Assembly: GCA_028228615.1 (NCBI GenBank)
Contig: JAOJBS010000006.1
Coordinates: 1-64,000, forward strand
Direction: 5' to 3'
Length of the DNA: 64,000 bases
Origin: UBA4421 sp028228615
Lineage (GTDB): Bacteria > Pseudomonadota > Gammaproteobacteria > Pseudomonadales > Azotimanducaceae
Shown: positions 16,737 through 26,002 of the stretch, in pieces
Numbering within the stretch: the first letter of the stretch is position 1
Layout: each line of letters opens with the position of its first letter
Program-made: the position numbers and the translations under genes
Notes under the pieces: model-generated
Seen by the model: the letters and a program-made list of their open reading frames with translations, nothing else
Told to the model about the DNA's origin: nothing
Database searches by the model: none

Positions 16737-17036
16737 ATGTTAGGCGATAGGTTAAGAACAAAGCTAAAAGTTGCGGGTTATACACCCTCACGCTTCGCGT
16801 ACGTTCTCGGTGAGACTCGTCAGACTGTAGATGGATGGTTGCAAAGAGGCGTACCGCCTCGGAAGTGCTTCAAAGTTGCACGGTTGCTAGACGTTAATCC
16901 TGAGTGGTTGGTGGTCGGTTCGTGCACCGACGAAGCGTTGAAATCCCCCGAAACAGAGGCGTTTCTTAAAGGTTTTTCGCCAGATCAAGTGGATGCTTTG
17001 CGAGTAATTATTAGCGCTTTTAGACGCCCACACTAA
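16737..17036 (+). CDS. small Cro/CI-like helix-turn-helix protein
   Basis: A 99 aa protein with a lambda-repressor-type helix-turn-helix in residues about 15-60: TPSRFAYVLGETRQTVDGWL, then RGVPPRKCFKVARLLDVNPEWLVVG. This layout, ending in an NPEWL.G motif, is that of phage CI-type DNA-binding domains. The peptidase/dimerisation domain of CI is absent; residues 65-99 form a short helical tail. It stands alone between the divergent TPP-enzyme gene and aceA, with no other phage gene in the window, so it is more likely a chromosomal or relic regulator than part of a prophage. Three GTAC-centred motifs upstream could be autoregulatory sites. The ribosome site (AAGGTG) is 12 bases from the ATG, rather far. 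Confidence 0.78.
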   Translation: MLGDRLRTKLKVAGYTPSRFAYVLGETRQTVDGWLQRGVPPRKCFKVARLLDVNPEWLVVGSCTDEALKSPETEAFLKGFSPDQVDALRVIISAFRRPH

Positions 17037-17103
17037 CGGTTGTTAGGTCTTGCAGGACCCTCCTCAATTTCCCCTTCGTTTTTCTTCGTAGACTTTAATT
17101 AGC

Positions 17104-17142
17104 GTCATTAATCCAGGTCATTAATCCAAGTCATTAATCTAG
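17104..17142. repeat. 13 bp tandem repeat, three copies
   Basis: Three 13 bp units of consensus GTCATTAATCCAG. They lie in the 382 bp spacer between the CI-like gene and the convergent aceA. Apart from this and the aceA terminator, I see nothing in that spacer. Confidence 0.85.
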
Positions 17143-17342
17143 GCGCTTAAGCAAAGGGGTTAATCAACGTCATCAACTGAAGCCTCTCTTCTTAGTTCGT
17201 TTTTTTATCTTCTCTCCAAATCGTTGTGAAAAAGTTTTTCGCGAAATGCTGACTTTGGTGCACCAACTATCTGCCAATTTTCGTACGCCTTAGCTTTACT
17301 GGTCGGGAGTTCATGGCGGAGACTAAAGATTAAAAGAAGAGC

Positions 17343-17371
17343 AAAAAAAAGAGGCTTTTGACAGCCTCTTT
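17343..17371 (-). terminator. Rho-independent terminator of aceA
   Basis: Read on the minus strand: AAAGAGGCT, loop GTCAAA, AGCCTCTTTTTTTT. A nine-base stem and eight Ts lie 48 bp after the aceA stop codon. Confidence 0.9.
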
Positions 17372-17418
17372 CTTAATTAATGAAGCAGCCTAGGCCGCTT
17401 CACTTTGCTACAACTCAG

Positions 17419-19020
17419 TTAGAACTGATTCATAGTGTTTGCTGCGCCGCCAGCCAGTAGTGCCTTTTCGCCAAGGAAGTATTCCTTGTGATCGTCACCA
17501 ACGTTTGAACCTGCGAGGTCTTGGTGCTTAACAGAAGCCAAGTTCTTGCGGATTTCTTGACGCTGTACGTCACGTACATAAGCCAACATGCCTAAGTCAC
17601 CAAAGTAGCCCTCTGACAACACGTCAGTGGACAATGCTGCTGTGTGGTAAGTAGGCAGTGTGATCAAGTGGTGGAAAATGCCCGCTTCTCTGGCAGAGTC
17701 CGCTTGGAAGGTGCGCACTAATGCATCTGCAGCGGCTGCCAATTCAGTGCTGTCGATGGCAACGTTCATCATGCCCATAGCGTCTTCTGCGGGATCAGGG
17801 TATGCAGATACGTCTTTGCCAGCATCCTTCCATTCTGTGTAAACCTGCTCACGGAACTTCAGTGTCCAGTTAAACGAAGGCGAGTTGTTGTAAACTAGCT
17901 TGGCTTCTGGGCGTACTTCACGAATGGCATTTACCATGTCAGCAATTTGCGAAACGTTTGGCTTTTCTGTTTCGATCCACAGTAGATCGGCACCGTGCTC
18001 TAAGCTGGTGATGCAGTCCAGTACAACGCGGTCGAAACCGGTGTCTTCTTTAAATGCATACAAGCCGTTGTCTAGACGCTTTGGCTTTGCAAGCTTGCCG
18101 TCTACACGAATAGTGATGTCGCCATCTTGTAATTCAGAAACGTCAGCTACTGGCTCAGTGTCGAGGAAGTCGTTGTACTTGCTGCCAAGGTCGCCCGCTT
18201 GAATTGACACAGGGATCTTTTGCGTAAGGCCAGCACCTAGTGAGTCTGTGCGCGCAACAATAATACCGTTGTCTATGCCTAGTTCTAAGAATGCGTAACG
18301 TACCGCGTTGATCTTAGAAACGAAATCTTCGTGAGGAACCGTCACCTTGCCGGCTTGGTGCCCACACTGCTTTGCGTCGGAAACTTGGTTTTCAATTTGA
18401 ATTGCACACGCACCTGCTTCAATCATGCGCTTGGCAAGTAGGTAGGTGGCTTCTTCATTACCAAAACCTGCATCAATGTCAGCAATAATTGGCACTACGT
18501 GTGTTTGATAGTTATCAATACGCTGAATGACAGAATCTGCGTCGCCGCCGTTAGCACGAGCTTCATCTAATTCAACAAACATGTGACGTAGTTCACGCGC
18601 ATCGGCTTGCTTCAGGAAAGTGTAGATTTCTTCAATTAAATCAGAGACTGAAGTTTTTTCGTGCATGCTCTGATCAGGTAAAGGACCGAACTGTGAACGT
18701 AGCGCTGCAACCATCCAACCTGACAGGTAGATGTAGCTGCGGTCTGTGGTTTGCTGGTGCTTCTTTACGCTCATCATAACTTGCTGAGCAACGAAACCGT
18801 GCCAGCAACCTAAAGATTGTGTGTACTTGCTAGAGTCAGCGTCATAGTTGGCCATATCTCGGCGCATAATGTCGGCAGTGTACTGTGCGATTTCTAGGCC
18901 AGTTTTGAAGCGATTTTGTAGCTTCATGCGTACTGCGTACTCAGCGTTAATTGCGCTCCACTCTTGCTTTGCGCCAACGGTTGTTCGTGTCTGTTCGATC
19001 AGATCCAGATAAGATGACAT
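17419..19020 (-). CDS. aceA: isocitrate lyase (long, Pseudomonas-type)
   Basis: Splits isocitrate into glyoxylate and succinate, the first step of the glyoxylate shunt that allows growth on acetate, fatty acids and other acetyl-CoA yielding compounds. The product is 533 aa, matching the long isocitrate lyases of Pseudomonas rather than the 434 aa E. coli enzyme. The catalytic-loop motif is KQCGH at residues 217-221, and the magnesium-binding stretch PIIADIDAGFGN is at 177-188. WIETEKP and NNSPSFNW, also family blocks, follow. The ATG at 19020 has GAGGGA seven bases upstream; a TTG two codons earlier is less likely. No malate synthase gene is in view. An 8+8 inverted repeat upstream may be a regulatory site. 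Confidence 0.97.
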   Translation of the reverse strand: MSSYLDLIEQTRTTVGAKQEWSAINAEYAVRMKLQNRFKTGLEIAQYTADIMRRDMANYDADSSKYTQSLGCWHGFVAQQVMMSVKKHQQTTDRSYIYLSGWMVAALRSQFGPLPDQSMHEKTSVSDLIEEIYTFLKQADARELRHMFVELDEARANGGDADSVIQRIDNYQTHVVPIIADIDAGFGNEEATYLLAKRMIEAGACAIQIENQVSDAKQCGHQAGKVTVPHEDFVSKINAVRYAFLELGIDNGIIVARTDSLGAGLTQKIPVSIQAGDLGSKYNDFLDTEPVADVSELQDGDITIRVDGKLAKPKRLDNGLYAFKEDTGFDRVVLDCITSLEHGADLLWIETEKPNVSQIADMVNAIREVRPEAKLVYNNSPSFNWTLKFREQVYTEWKDAGKDVSAYPDPAEDAMGMMNVAIDSTELAAAADALVRTFQADSAREAGIFHHLITLPTYHTAALSTDVLSEGYFGDLGMLAYVRDVQRQEIRKNLASVKHQDLAGSNVGDDHKEYFLGEKALLAGGAANTMNQF

Positions 19021-19128
19021 GGTCAATCCCTCAATTAATGTTCACGGATTTCAGAGAAAGTTTAACGGCCATGGGCTGTGTCACCTCTGAATTGCGCGGC
19101 AAATTAACAGTAGGGCCTAGGGAATAAA

Positions 19129-19158
19129 ATGGAATAATTCACAAGCAATATATTCCAT
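19129..19158. promoter_or_regulatory. inverted repeat upstream of aceA
   Basis: ATGGAATA (19129-19136) and TATTCCAT (19151-19158) are perfect inverted arms 14 bp apart, about 110 bp upstream of aceA. Nearby is TTGCGCGGCAA (19092-19102). The spacing suits a dimeric repressor or activator, but no specific factor can be named. Confidence 0.45.
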
Positions 19159-19211
19159 ATAGGAAGGTATGCTTCTAGGTTACTCGAATGTAAAAGATAC
19201 CGGCTGAAGCG

Positions 19212-19970
19212 CTAAGCGACTGTGAACTTTATTTCGCCTAGTTGGGCAAAATCTGCGCTATAACGGCCCGGTGTGGCGGGTACCATTGGGCCAATTGTGC
19301 CAGTAATGAGGAACTGTTCTGGCTTAATTTCATAACCTTGGTCTAGTACTTCATTTATTAGCCATGTCAGCGCGTCTAGTTGACCTGCCATTATTGCGCC
19401 TGCTTGGACGGAATAGAGTTCCTCATCATTTTGCCGCTGGCGTATTTGAGTGGTATCAATATCAGCGCTGATTTGGGACGACACTTGGGTACCCCGAATA
19501 AATCCGTAGCTTGCTGAGTTGGCGGCGATGAGGTCTATGCCATTGGGACGCTCGGCTAGATTAGGCGCCGCCAGTTCGATCACTGGCATATAGGCTCTGA
19601 TGTACTCGGCGACATTATCTACTGTTACCGCAGTATTAATGGTTTTGCCGACGATAAAGCCGATTTCGGTTTCAAATAATACCGGCCTGTCTAATACCAA
19701 AGTGCTGTCAGCCTCTCGGGCGCCCTTGGCGAACAGAACGCCTACAATGCCTGCTTCAAGGCCCATCGCTTGCTGTGCCTGCTGCGCAGTGACAGCGGCC
19801 TTAAACCCCACTATGTCGCCCCATTGTTGTGATTGCGTTAACTGGCTCACAAACTGTTTTTGTATCGCGTAGGCGTCAGTAACGCTGGCGCTGGGGTGTT
19901 CAGTGCTCAGGTTGGGGTAAGGTTGACCATTTTGTAGCGATGTTAGAAGCCTGTTTGACCAATCAAGCAT
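19212..19970 (-). CDS. 2-oxopent-4-enoate hydratase-like protein (MhpD/FAH superfamily)
   Basis: A 252 aa member of the MhpD/2-hydroxypenta-2,4-dienoate hydratase branch of the fumarylacetoacetase fold. Marks are VGFKAAVTAQQAQQAMGL, the metal-binding acidic residues in LFETEIGFIVGK, the MPVIELAAPN block and the late LITGTIGPMVPATPG. These enzymes add water to 2-hydroxy-dienoates or decarboxylate 4-oxalocrotonate in meta-cleavage pathways. No extradiol dioxygenase or aldolase is adjacent, so it appears as an isolated gene. It has no signal peptide and starts at the only good ATG. Confidence 0.85.
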   Translation of the reverse strand: MLDWSNRLLTSLQNGQPYPNLSTEHPSASVTDAYAIQKQFVSQLTQSQQWGDIVGFKAAVTAQQAQQAMGLEAGIVGVLFAKGAREADSTLVLDRPVLFETEIGFIVGKTINTAVTVDNVAEYIRAYMPVIELAAPNLAERPNGIDLIAANSASYGFIRGTQVSSQISADIDTTQIRQRQNDEELYSVQAGAIMAGQLDALTWLINEVLDQGYEIKPEQFLITGTIGPMVPATPGRYSADFAQLGEIKFTVA

Positions 19971-20404
19971 GGGGTCTCTCCGTTATTATCTGGATATTGT
20001 TCGCATATTGTCTGCACGGCTGTGAGCTATGCAAAAGTAAAGTTTTGAATCAGGCTACCTTAGCAAATAAATCTGGGCTTCTGCAGTTTTGCTCAGGAGC
20101 AGAGGTTTAAACCCAGTTTCACGCTGCAAAGGCGCTTTGGTTAAGCGCACTAGACAGCGCACGGTCCTTGGGCAAAGAAGGACGCCAATGACATGAAAGA
20201 CGCCCCCGTGCATACTCTATTTATGTATAGCGTGTCCGGGGTCCAGTTTTATCACCGCACTCCATATCCAGCGTAGCGTGCATTTGCACTTAGACTATTC
20301 GTCGCAGTTATAGGCCCAGACTCAGACGCTGGGCAAATACATAGACAAGCATTCAAAGAGGGCTTTACAGCTAAATTGCTGAGAGTCGAAATTTAGGAAT
20401 CGTG
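19971..20404. other. intergenic region, no gene seen
   Basis: A 434 bp divergent spacer between the hydratase and tesB. I find no convincing reading frame, repeat array or hairpin with a T-run. It presumably holds both promoters. Confidence 0.6.
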
Positions 20405-21325
20405 ATGACCGAGCAAACCTCAAATAGAGCGCAACGCTTACTTAAGTTGTTAGAGTTGAAGCAAATTGAGGAAAATCTTTACCAAGGCTTCAACGAAAAA
20501 GAAAACGGCTCGCGGCTTTTTGGTGGGCAAGTTTTGGCACAGGCTGCTATGGCAGCTTATAGAACGGTACAAGATGTCCATGTGCATTCGCTGCATGCTT
20601 ACTTTTTGCGTGCGGGTAATGTCTCGCGCCCGGTCTTATATGAGGTGGAGCGTATTCGCGATGGCCGTTCATTCACTACCCGCCGAGTGGTTGCCATTCA
20701 AAATGGCTTGGCTATTTTCAATATGGATATCTCTTTTCAGGGCGATGAATTAGGCCTAGACCACAGCTCGCCAATGCCCAATGTGCCGTTGCCGGACGAG
20801 TTGCGTAGTGATCGAGACGTTGCTCTGAGTTTGGGCGGACCCAAAGCGGACCCACGCCTAAGCCCCATGGCAAAAATTGAAAGACCATTTGAGATCAGAT
20901 CTGTTTTTGAACTGGGTAGTGATGCATGGGGCGAAAATAGATTTTGGAATCCGGCGTGGATTCGCTTCCTTGAGCCTTTGGACGGTCCATCCTCTGATGC
21001 TTCTTTTGATGCTTCCACAGACAACGACTTCCAGCGGCAGCTGATGTCACGCTGTTTGCTTGCCTACGCCTCGGACATGGGGTTGGTCTCAACTGGAAAT
21101 CTGCCCCATCAATCCGACGTGGACCGCTCGCAACTGCAAATGGCTAGCTTAGATCATAGTATTTGGATTCACCGCCCGGTGCCCATGGATCAGTGGCTAC
21201 TGTTTCACAAGCGCACTTCAACGGCTCAGGCGTCTCGAGGTATGGTGCACGCTGACTTTTTTACCGCAGACGGTACGCTTATTGCTTCAGTGACCCAGGA
21301 AGGTTTGATCCGCATAACTCGCTGA
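20405..21325 (+). CDS. tesB: acyl-CoA thioesterase II
   Basis: A 306 aa double-hotdog thioesterase, the expected TesB length. Conserved segments are GSRLFGGQVLAQAAMAAYRTV, VHSLHAYFLRAGN, RSFTTRRVVAIQNGLAIF and the second-domain ASLDHSIWIHRP. TesB hydrolyses medium- and long-chain acyl-CoA and 3-hydroxyacyl-CoA in the cytoplasm. AGGA six bases before ATG 20405 favours that start over GTG 20402. It ends seven bases from the convergent transglutaminase-like gene. It fits the acyl-CoA theme of the window but is not visibly part of an operon. Confidence 0.94.
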   Translation: MTEQTSNRAQRLLKLLELKQIEENLYQGFNEKENGSRLFGGQVLAQAAMAAYRTVQDVHVHSLHAYFLRAGNVSRPVLYEVERIRDGRSFTTRRVVAIQNGLAIFNMDISFQGDELGLDHSSPMPNVPLPDELRSDRDVALSLGGPKADPRLSPMAKIERPFEIRSVFELGSDAWGENRFWNPAWIRFLEPLDGPSSDASFDASTDNDFQRQLMSRCLLAYASDMGLVSTGNLPHQSDVDRSQLQMASLDHSIWIHRPVPMDQWLLFHKRTSTAQASRGMVHADFFTADGTLIASVTQEGLIRITR

Positions 21326-21331
21326 AGTGAG

Positions 21332-22729
21332 CTAGAAGTAGGATTGTTCCAGGACTTTGAGGCGGACTTCCTTCGTGTAACTTGCAAAGAGCAATGCGGC
21401 GCCTAAATCATCCGAGAGCTTGATGTGAGTTGCGTCTAAGCGCACTTGATTCCAAGTGGGATCAACACCTTGCCATTGCCCATTGGCTAATACCTCGTTC
21501 CAAGCATGAAACATGAAGCTCGGTTGGTCGCCATTGCTATAAGCAATACCAAAAACTGTCCTAGCCGGTAGTCCTGCTGCCCTGGCCAATGTTGTAAATA
21601 AATCAGCGAAATCTGTGCATTCGCCTTGGCCTAAGGCCAAGGCAGTTAACACCGAGCCTGCTGGTTGATTGTCGGCATAGGTCAATTGCTGGTGGGCTGT
21701 CGTGACCAGCGCGGCTATCAGCGCCGAATCGGAGGCGGGCTTATCCATAGATTCTAGGATGCGGATAATCTTCTCGTTCTCAGCAGGTATTCTCAGTGTG
21801 CTTTGGACGAACGCATTTGCGTCGCTGGCTGAAATGTCACTGGATTTTGTGTGGGTCAATGTGGGCGGCAAGTTCAAAGCTGCCAAAGAAGTTTGTCCAC
21901 TTGCCGTGAGCGCCAGTTTTAGATGTTTGAGGTGCTCGTGCTTTTTCAAACGTTCATCTAAGGGGATGGAATGTTCGGAAATATGCCGATCGTCCAAGGG
22001 TTTGATGAGCGGATTGACAACAGTGGCCAGTTCCTCGGTGCTGCGATTGACAATAAAGACATTGGAAATAGTGGCGCTAATGGCCAGCATATCCGAGTCT
22101 AAATAGGTTGTGCTTGTGGAGCCTTCTTCGGAGTTTTCGAAGACGTAGCCATCGTCGCCCTGACTTAACAGCGATCTTTTGTTCTCGCCAATGGATAAAT
22201 TTTCAAAATTTATAAACGCGGTAGTAAATATTGTGCCCGGCTTTGCCGCTTTAGTGAGCAGTTGGATCTCTAGTGCCAATTGATCTCGGAGGCTAAATTG
22301 CCAATCCAAGCGCAGGGGTTCCGCCGTGCCTTGGCGCTCCAGAGTGCCCTCATAGTGTTCGTCAGATAGGTCGACCTGAATGCTCGTTGTATTACTCGCC
22401 GAGGCGCGGGTGTAGTGCGCAGAGGTCAGTTGGTATGGTCCAGTGCCGGCAAAGGTCAAGTGCTGGGTAATCCTTGTAGGCAGTCCGCCTATGGGTTGAA
22501 ACACCGTTAATGTATTCAGGGCCCACTGACCCTTCTCAGTGTGCTCAACAGAGCTGCGCATAAAGCCGGTGTGGGTGCCTGATTGTTCAATCTTGTACCA
22601 CGCACTGCCAACCATTGAATGGGCAACCTGCTCTACAGGCGGCCTAGCGTCATAAATTTTTGTGTAAAGAAATGTCGCCATGCAGAGCACAAAAATAGCG
22701 GTGATTGAGGTGAGTGCTCTGTGCTGCAT
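21332..22729 (-). CDS. transglutaminase-like domain protein, membrane-anchored or secreted
   Basis: A 465 aa protein with an N-terminal hydrophobic helix (about residues 7-24) and a C-terminal transglutaminase-like cysteine-protease fold. The catalytic triad can be read directly: C371 in GQGECTDFADLF, H408 in FMFHAWNEV and D423 in GVDPTWNQ. The long region before it (about 40-340) is predicted beta-rich and resembles no domain I can name. It is probably periplasmic. Such proteins act as proteases or peptide-modifying enzymes; the substrate is unknown. It is a single-gene unit convergent with tesB and divergent from glnS. Confidence 0.85.
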   Translation of the reverse strand: MQHRALTSITAIFVLCMATFLYTKIYDARPPVEQVAHSMVGSAWYKIEQSGTHTGFMRSSVEHTEKGQWALNTLTVFQPIGGLPTRITQHLTFAGTGPYQLTSAHYTRASASNTTSIQVDLSDEHYEGTLERQGTAEPLRLDWQFSLRDQLALEIQLLTKAAKPGTIFTTAFINFENLSIGENKRSLLSQGDDGYVFENSEEGSTSTTYLDSDMLAISATISNVFIVNRSTEELATVVNPLIKPLDDRHISEHSIPLDERLKKHEHLKHLKLALTASGQTSLAALNLPPTLTHTKSSDISASDANAFVQSTLRIPAENEKIIRILESMDKPASDSALIAALVTTAHQQLTYADNQPAGSVLTALALGQGECTDFADLFTTLARAAGLPARTVFGIAYSNGDQPSFMFHAWNEVLANGQWQGVDPTWNQVRLDATHIKLSDDLGAALLFASYTKEVRLKVLEQSYF

Positions 22730-22993
22730 GGTTATGGAATTCTCGCTAAAGGGCGCTTTCGGATTCGGCTGGTAGTTGGGTGAGTTACTGGTTTGCTAGG
22801 CGCTAGATAGTATATTTTTTTTGCGCCAATTACCTAAGTGTTGAGTTTTCGCCAAGTATTGTTTTTCATTAACTCACTAATATGCGAGAACGTGTAATTA
22901 CCCTTTGCCAATGCGGTCAGGTCAGGCAAAATTCCACTCCAAGCAAAAGTCTGTGCGTTCCGGTGCGGATAAGCTATATCAAGTTAGGATTTC

Positions 22994-24613
22994 ATGGAAA
23001 ACGAGACAACTGATTTTATTCGACAACGTATTCAGTCTGATATTGAGGGCGATGTTTTATCCCAAGGCGTAGTAACGCGTTTTCCGCCTGAGCCCAATGG
23101 TTTTTTGCATATCGGCCACGCCAAGAGCATTTGCCTGAACTTTGGTGTTTCAGAGCAATTCAGTGGCACAACTTTTTTACGTTTTGACGACACAAACCCG
23201 CAGAAAGAAAGCGAAGAGTTTGTTGAGTCGATTAAAGCCGATGTGGCGTGGTTGGGGTTTTCTTGGGGTGCGTTAACTCACGCGTCGGACTATTTCGAAC
23301 AAATTTATCAGTACGCCGTAGACCTGATCAGCAACGGTAAGGCCTATGTCTGCTCTCTTGATGCCGAGCAAATGCGTATTTCTCGGGGGACGTTGACGGA
23401 ACCGGGCACTAACAGCCCCTACAGGGACCGCAGTGTTGAAGAGAATTTAGATTTGTTCCAGCGTATGCGCGCAGGCGAATTTGCAGATGGTGAGCATATT
23501 GTCCGGCTGAAAATCGACATGGCGTCCCCCAATATCAATTTGCGTGACCCTGCTATTTATCGCATCCGACATATTGCTCATCAGCGTACAGGCGACGCTT
23601 GGTGCATTTACCCCATGTACGATTTCACCCACTGCATTTGCGATGCGTTGGAAGGGATTTCTCACTCCCTGTGTACGCTGGAGTTTGAAGATCACCGTCC
23701 GCTCTACGATTGGGTACTGGACAACATTGAGTTGAATTACCACCCGCCGCAAATTGAATTCTCTCGCCTAGGTCTAGAGTACACGGTGATGAGTAAGCGC
23801 CTACTGCACCGCTTAGTGGACGAAAAATTAGTCTCAGGTTGGGACGACCCACGCATGCCAACCATTGCTGGCCTGCGTCGCCGGGGCGTAAGAGCTGCGG
23901 CAATCCGTGATTTTTGCGCGCGCATAGGTATCACTAAACAAGACAATACGGTGGAGATGAACCTGTTAGATTTTTGCATTCGCAAAGATCTGGAAAGTAG
24001 TGCGCCTCGAGGTATGGGCGTGCTGGAACCGCTGAAGGTTGTGCTGACCAACTTCCAGCACGACATCGAACTTGAAGGCCCTTGGCATGCGCAAAATGCA
24101 GACTTGGGCTCGCGCAAATTACCGTTTAGTCGCGAGTTGTGGATTGAGCAGTCAGACTTCTCAGAAAACCCACCGGGTAAATGGAAGCGTCTTTCGCCGG
24201 GTGAAATGGTGCGGCTGCGCTATGCCTATATTATTCGCTGCGATGAAGTTGAATACGATGGCGACGGTAATGTTGTGCAACTTAATTGCACTTACTTTCC
24301 TGATTCCAAGAGCGGCGAAGATACCTCAGGGTTGAAACCCAAAGGGGTAGTGCACTGGGTGGATGCTAAGCAAAGTGTTGCAGTAGAGGTGCGAGATTAC
24401 GACCGCCTCTTTAATGTGCCTAATCCCTCTGCTAAAACCTTTATTGACGACATCAATGAGCAGTCGTTGACGACACTTCATGCCATGGTCGAGCCTGCAA
24501 TGATGGCATTGGACGAGCAACATTTTCAGTTTGAGCGCCAGGGGTATTTCTGCAAGGACTCTGAGCTGCCAGGCGTATTTAATAAAACAGTGAGTTTGCG
24601 CGAAGGCTTCTAA
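22994..24613 (+). CDS. glnS: glutaminyl-tRNA synthetase
   Basis: Charges tRNA-Gln with glutamine. This is a class I synthetase with the HIGH motif as HIGH at residues 39-42 (RFPPEPNGFLHIGHAKS) and the KMSKS loop as VMSKR at 265-269. Length is 539 aa, slightly shorter than the 554 aa E. coli enzyme. The DDTNP and DFTHCICDALEGISHSLCTLEFEDHRP-type blocks are intact (the latter at about 210-235). The presence of GlnRS, rather than only the amidotransferase route, is typical of gamma- and betaproteobacteria. The start has AAGTTAGGAT upstream. No tRNA-Gln is in the window. Confidence 0.97.
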   Translation: MENETTDFIRQRIQSDIEGDVLSQGVVTRFPPEPNGFLHIGHAKSICLNFGVSEQFSGTTFLRFDDTNPQKESEEFVESIKADVAWLGFSWGALTHASDYFEQIYQYAVDLISNGKAYVCSLDAEQMRISRGTLTEPGTNSPYRDRSVEENLDLFQRMRAGEFADGEHIVRLKIDMASPNINLRDPAIYRIRHIAHQRTGDAWCIYPMYDFTHCICDALEGISHSLCTLEFEDHRPLYDWVLDNIELNYHPPQIEFSRLGLEYTVMSKRLLHRLVDEKLVSGWDDPRMPTIAGLRRRGVRAAAIRDFCARIGITKQDNTVEMNLLDFCIRKDLESSAPRGMGVLEPLKVVLTNFQHDIELEGPWHAQNADLGSRKLPFSRELWIEQSDFSENPPGKWKRLSPGEMVRLRYAYIIRCDEVEYDGDGNVVQLNCTYFPDSKSGEDTSGLKPKGVVHWVDAKQSVAVEVRDYDRLFNVPNPSAKTFIDDINEQSLTTLHAMVEPAMMALDEQHFQFERQGYFCKDSELPGVFNKTVSLREGF

Positions 24614-24723
24614 ATCTTTCTGTGAACCGCATGGCTTAAATACAAGCTTCAATACGAGCGTGAGCACAAGCTGGAATAGAATGCATGAACAGATCGCGTA
24701 GAACTTATAGTGAGGGTTAGGTG

Positions 24724-25626
24724 ATGCAGCAATCAGTCACAGTCATGGAAGTCAGCCCCAGAGATGGCTTACAAAATGAAGATGTAATTCTCAGCACTGA
24801 ACAGAAACTCAGTTTGGTAGAGGGCGCTATTGCCGCCGGTTGTCGCCGAATAGAAGCCACCAGTTTTGTGCATCCCACTCGCGTTCCGCAGATGGCCGAC
24901 GCCGAAGCGCTGTGCGCCATGCTGCCAGATACAGACAATGTTCGTTATACCGGGCTGATTCTTAATGAGCGAGGCTACCGGCGTTTAAGAGACACCAAGA
25001 CAATTCATGAAGCGGGGCTAGTGATTCCTGCCACCGATACCTTTGGTCTGAAAAATCAGGGCCTAGATGTGGATAGCGCAGTAGCCATGGCGACTGAGGT
25101 GATTCGTGATGGCGCACAAACCAATTTCCCCGTGCAGGTCACCATTGCTGTCGCCTTTGGTTGTCCGTTTGAGGGCGAGGTAGACCTTAAGCAATTGCTC
25201 AATACTGCGCAGCGTCTCGCTGATGCGGGGCCGGTGGAATTGGCGCTTGCTGACACCATTGGTGTTGCTGTGCCCACTCAAGTGCGCGAAGCCTTCACTC
25301 AGCTCAAAGATAAATTAGGTGAGCTGCCATTGCGCGCCCATTTTCATGACACGCGCAATACCGGCATAGCCAATGCCTATGCCAGCCTGCTAGCTGGGGT
25401 GTCTGTGTTGGATGCCAGCATCGGTGGTATTGGCGGCTGTCCTTTTGCGCCTAATGCCAGTGGCAACATTGCGACTGAAGATCTGGTGTATATGCTCAAT
25501 CGCGGCGGTATTGCCCATGGCGTAGAGCTAGCGAAACTGCTCGGTACCGCCTCTTGGTTGCAAGAGGTGTTGGCAAAACCCTTACCGTCAATGATGTTAA
25601 AGGCCGGTGTCTTTCCTGCTGAATAA
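24724..25626 (+). CDS. hydroxymethylglutaryl-CoA lyase
   Basis: A 300 aa HMGL-type TIM-barrel lyase splitting 3-hydroxy-3-methylglutaryl-CoA into acetyl-CoA and acetoacetate in leucine or isoprenoid catabolism. Visible marks are EVSPRDGLQNE (substrate and metal end of strand 1, residues 8-18), AHFHDTRNTGIANAY with the metal-binding HxH-like pair, and the cysteine loop GGIGGCPFAPNASGNIATED. The cytoplasmic enzyme here is not next to methylcrotonyl-CoA carboxylase genes. GTG 24721 and ATG 24724 are both possible starts after GAGGG. The related LeuA/citramalate synthase families are excluded by the GCPFAP.A.GN block. Confidence 0.93.
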   Translation: MQQSVTVMEVSPRDGLQNEDVILSTEQKLSLVEGAIAAGCRRIEATSFVHPTRVPQMADAEALCAMLPDTDNVRYTGLILNERGYRRLRDTKTIHEAGLVIPATDTFGLKNQGLDVDSAVAMATEVIRDGAQTNFPVQVTIAVAFGCPFEGEVDLKQLLNTAQRLADAGPVELALADTIGVAVPTQVREAFTQLKDKLGELPLRAHFHDTRNTGIANAYASLLAGVSVLDASIGGIGGCPFAPNASGNIATEDLVYMLNRGGIAHGVELAKLLGTASWLQEVLAKPLPSMMLKAGVFPAE

Positions 25627-25639
25627 AACAGCTAACTGA

Positions 25640-25692
25640 AACCGTGACCTAAAACCGTGACCTAAAACCGTGACCTAAAACAGTGACCTAAG
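25640..25692. repeat. 13 bp tandem repeat, four copies
   Basis: Four 13 bp units of consensus CCGTGACCTAAAA lie 14 bases after the HMG-CoA lyase stop codon. The last unit has a C to A change. Confidence 0.88.
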
Positions 25693-25774
25693 CAAAAAAT
25701 AAGAGCCTGCGTTTGACGTTGTTGGTTAACGGCCTAAAGGGGTAAAGTTGGCGCTGGTTTATATCGGGTAACCC

Positions 25775-26002
25775 ATGTTAGAGCTAAGACCAAACTGTGA
25801 ACGTTGCGATGTTGATTTGCCGCCTGCATCAAATCTTGCGTACATTTGTTCTTTTGAATGTACTTTTTGCCATGATTGCGTGGTTCATTTAGAACACTGC
25901 CCAAACTGTGGTGGCGGCTTCGCGCTTCGCCCAATACGCCCCGATGGTCTATTGAATAAATTTCCAGCCTCTACTCAACGCGTGAGAAAAGATCATGAAT
26001 GA
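25775..26002 (+). CDS. DUF1272 zinc-finger-like small protein
   Basis: A 75 aa protein of the DUF1272 family. It starts MLELRPNCERCDVDLPP and continues ICSFECTFCHDCV and CPNCGG, giving nine cysteines in CxxC-like pairs, with histidines nearby, so it likely binds one or two zinc ions. The function of the family is unknown. The stop codon overlaps the start of the downstream peptide transporter by eight bases, so the two are co-translated. Confidence 0.9.
   Translation: MLELRPNCERCDVDLPPASNLAYICSFECTFCHDCVVHLEHCPNCGGGFALRPIRPDGLLNKFPASTQRVRKDHE

Noticed and set aside
16465..16791. Minus-strand 108 aa frame in the divergent spacer
   Set aside because: It overlaps the CI-like gene start, has no recognisable content and no ribosome site.
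16737..17036. Prophage remnant around the CI-like gene
   Set aside because: No integrase, structural or lysis gene, and no attachment-site duplication is visible on either side.
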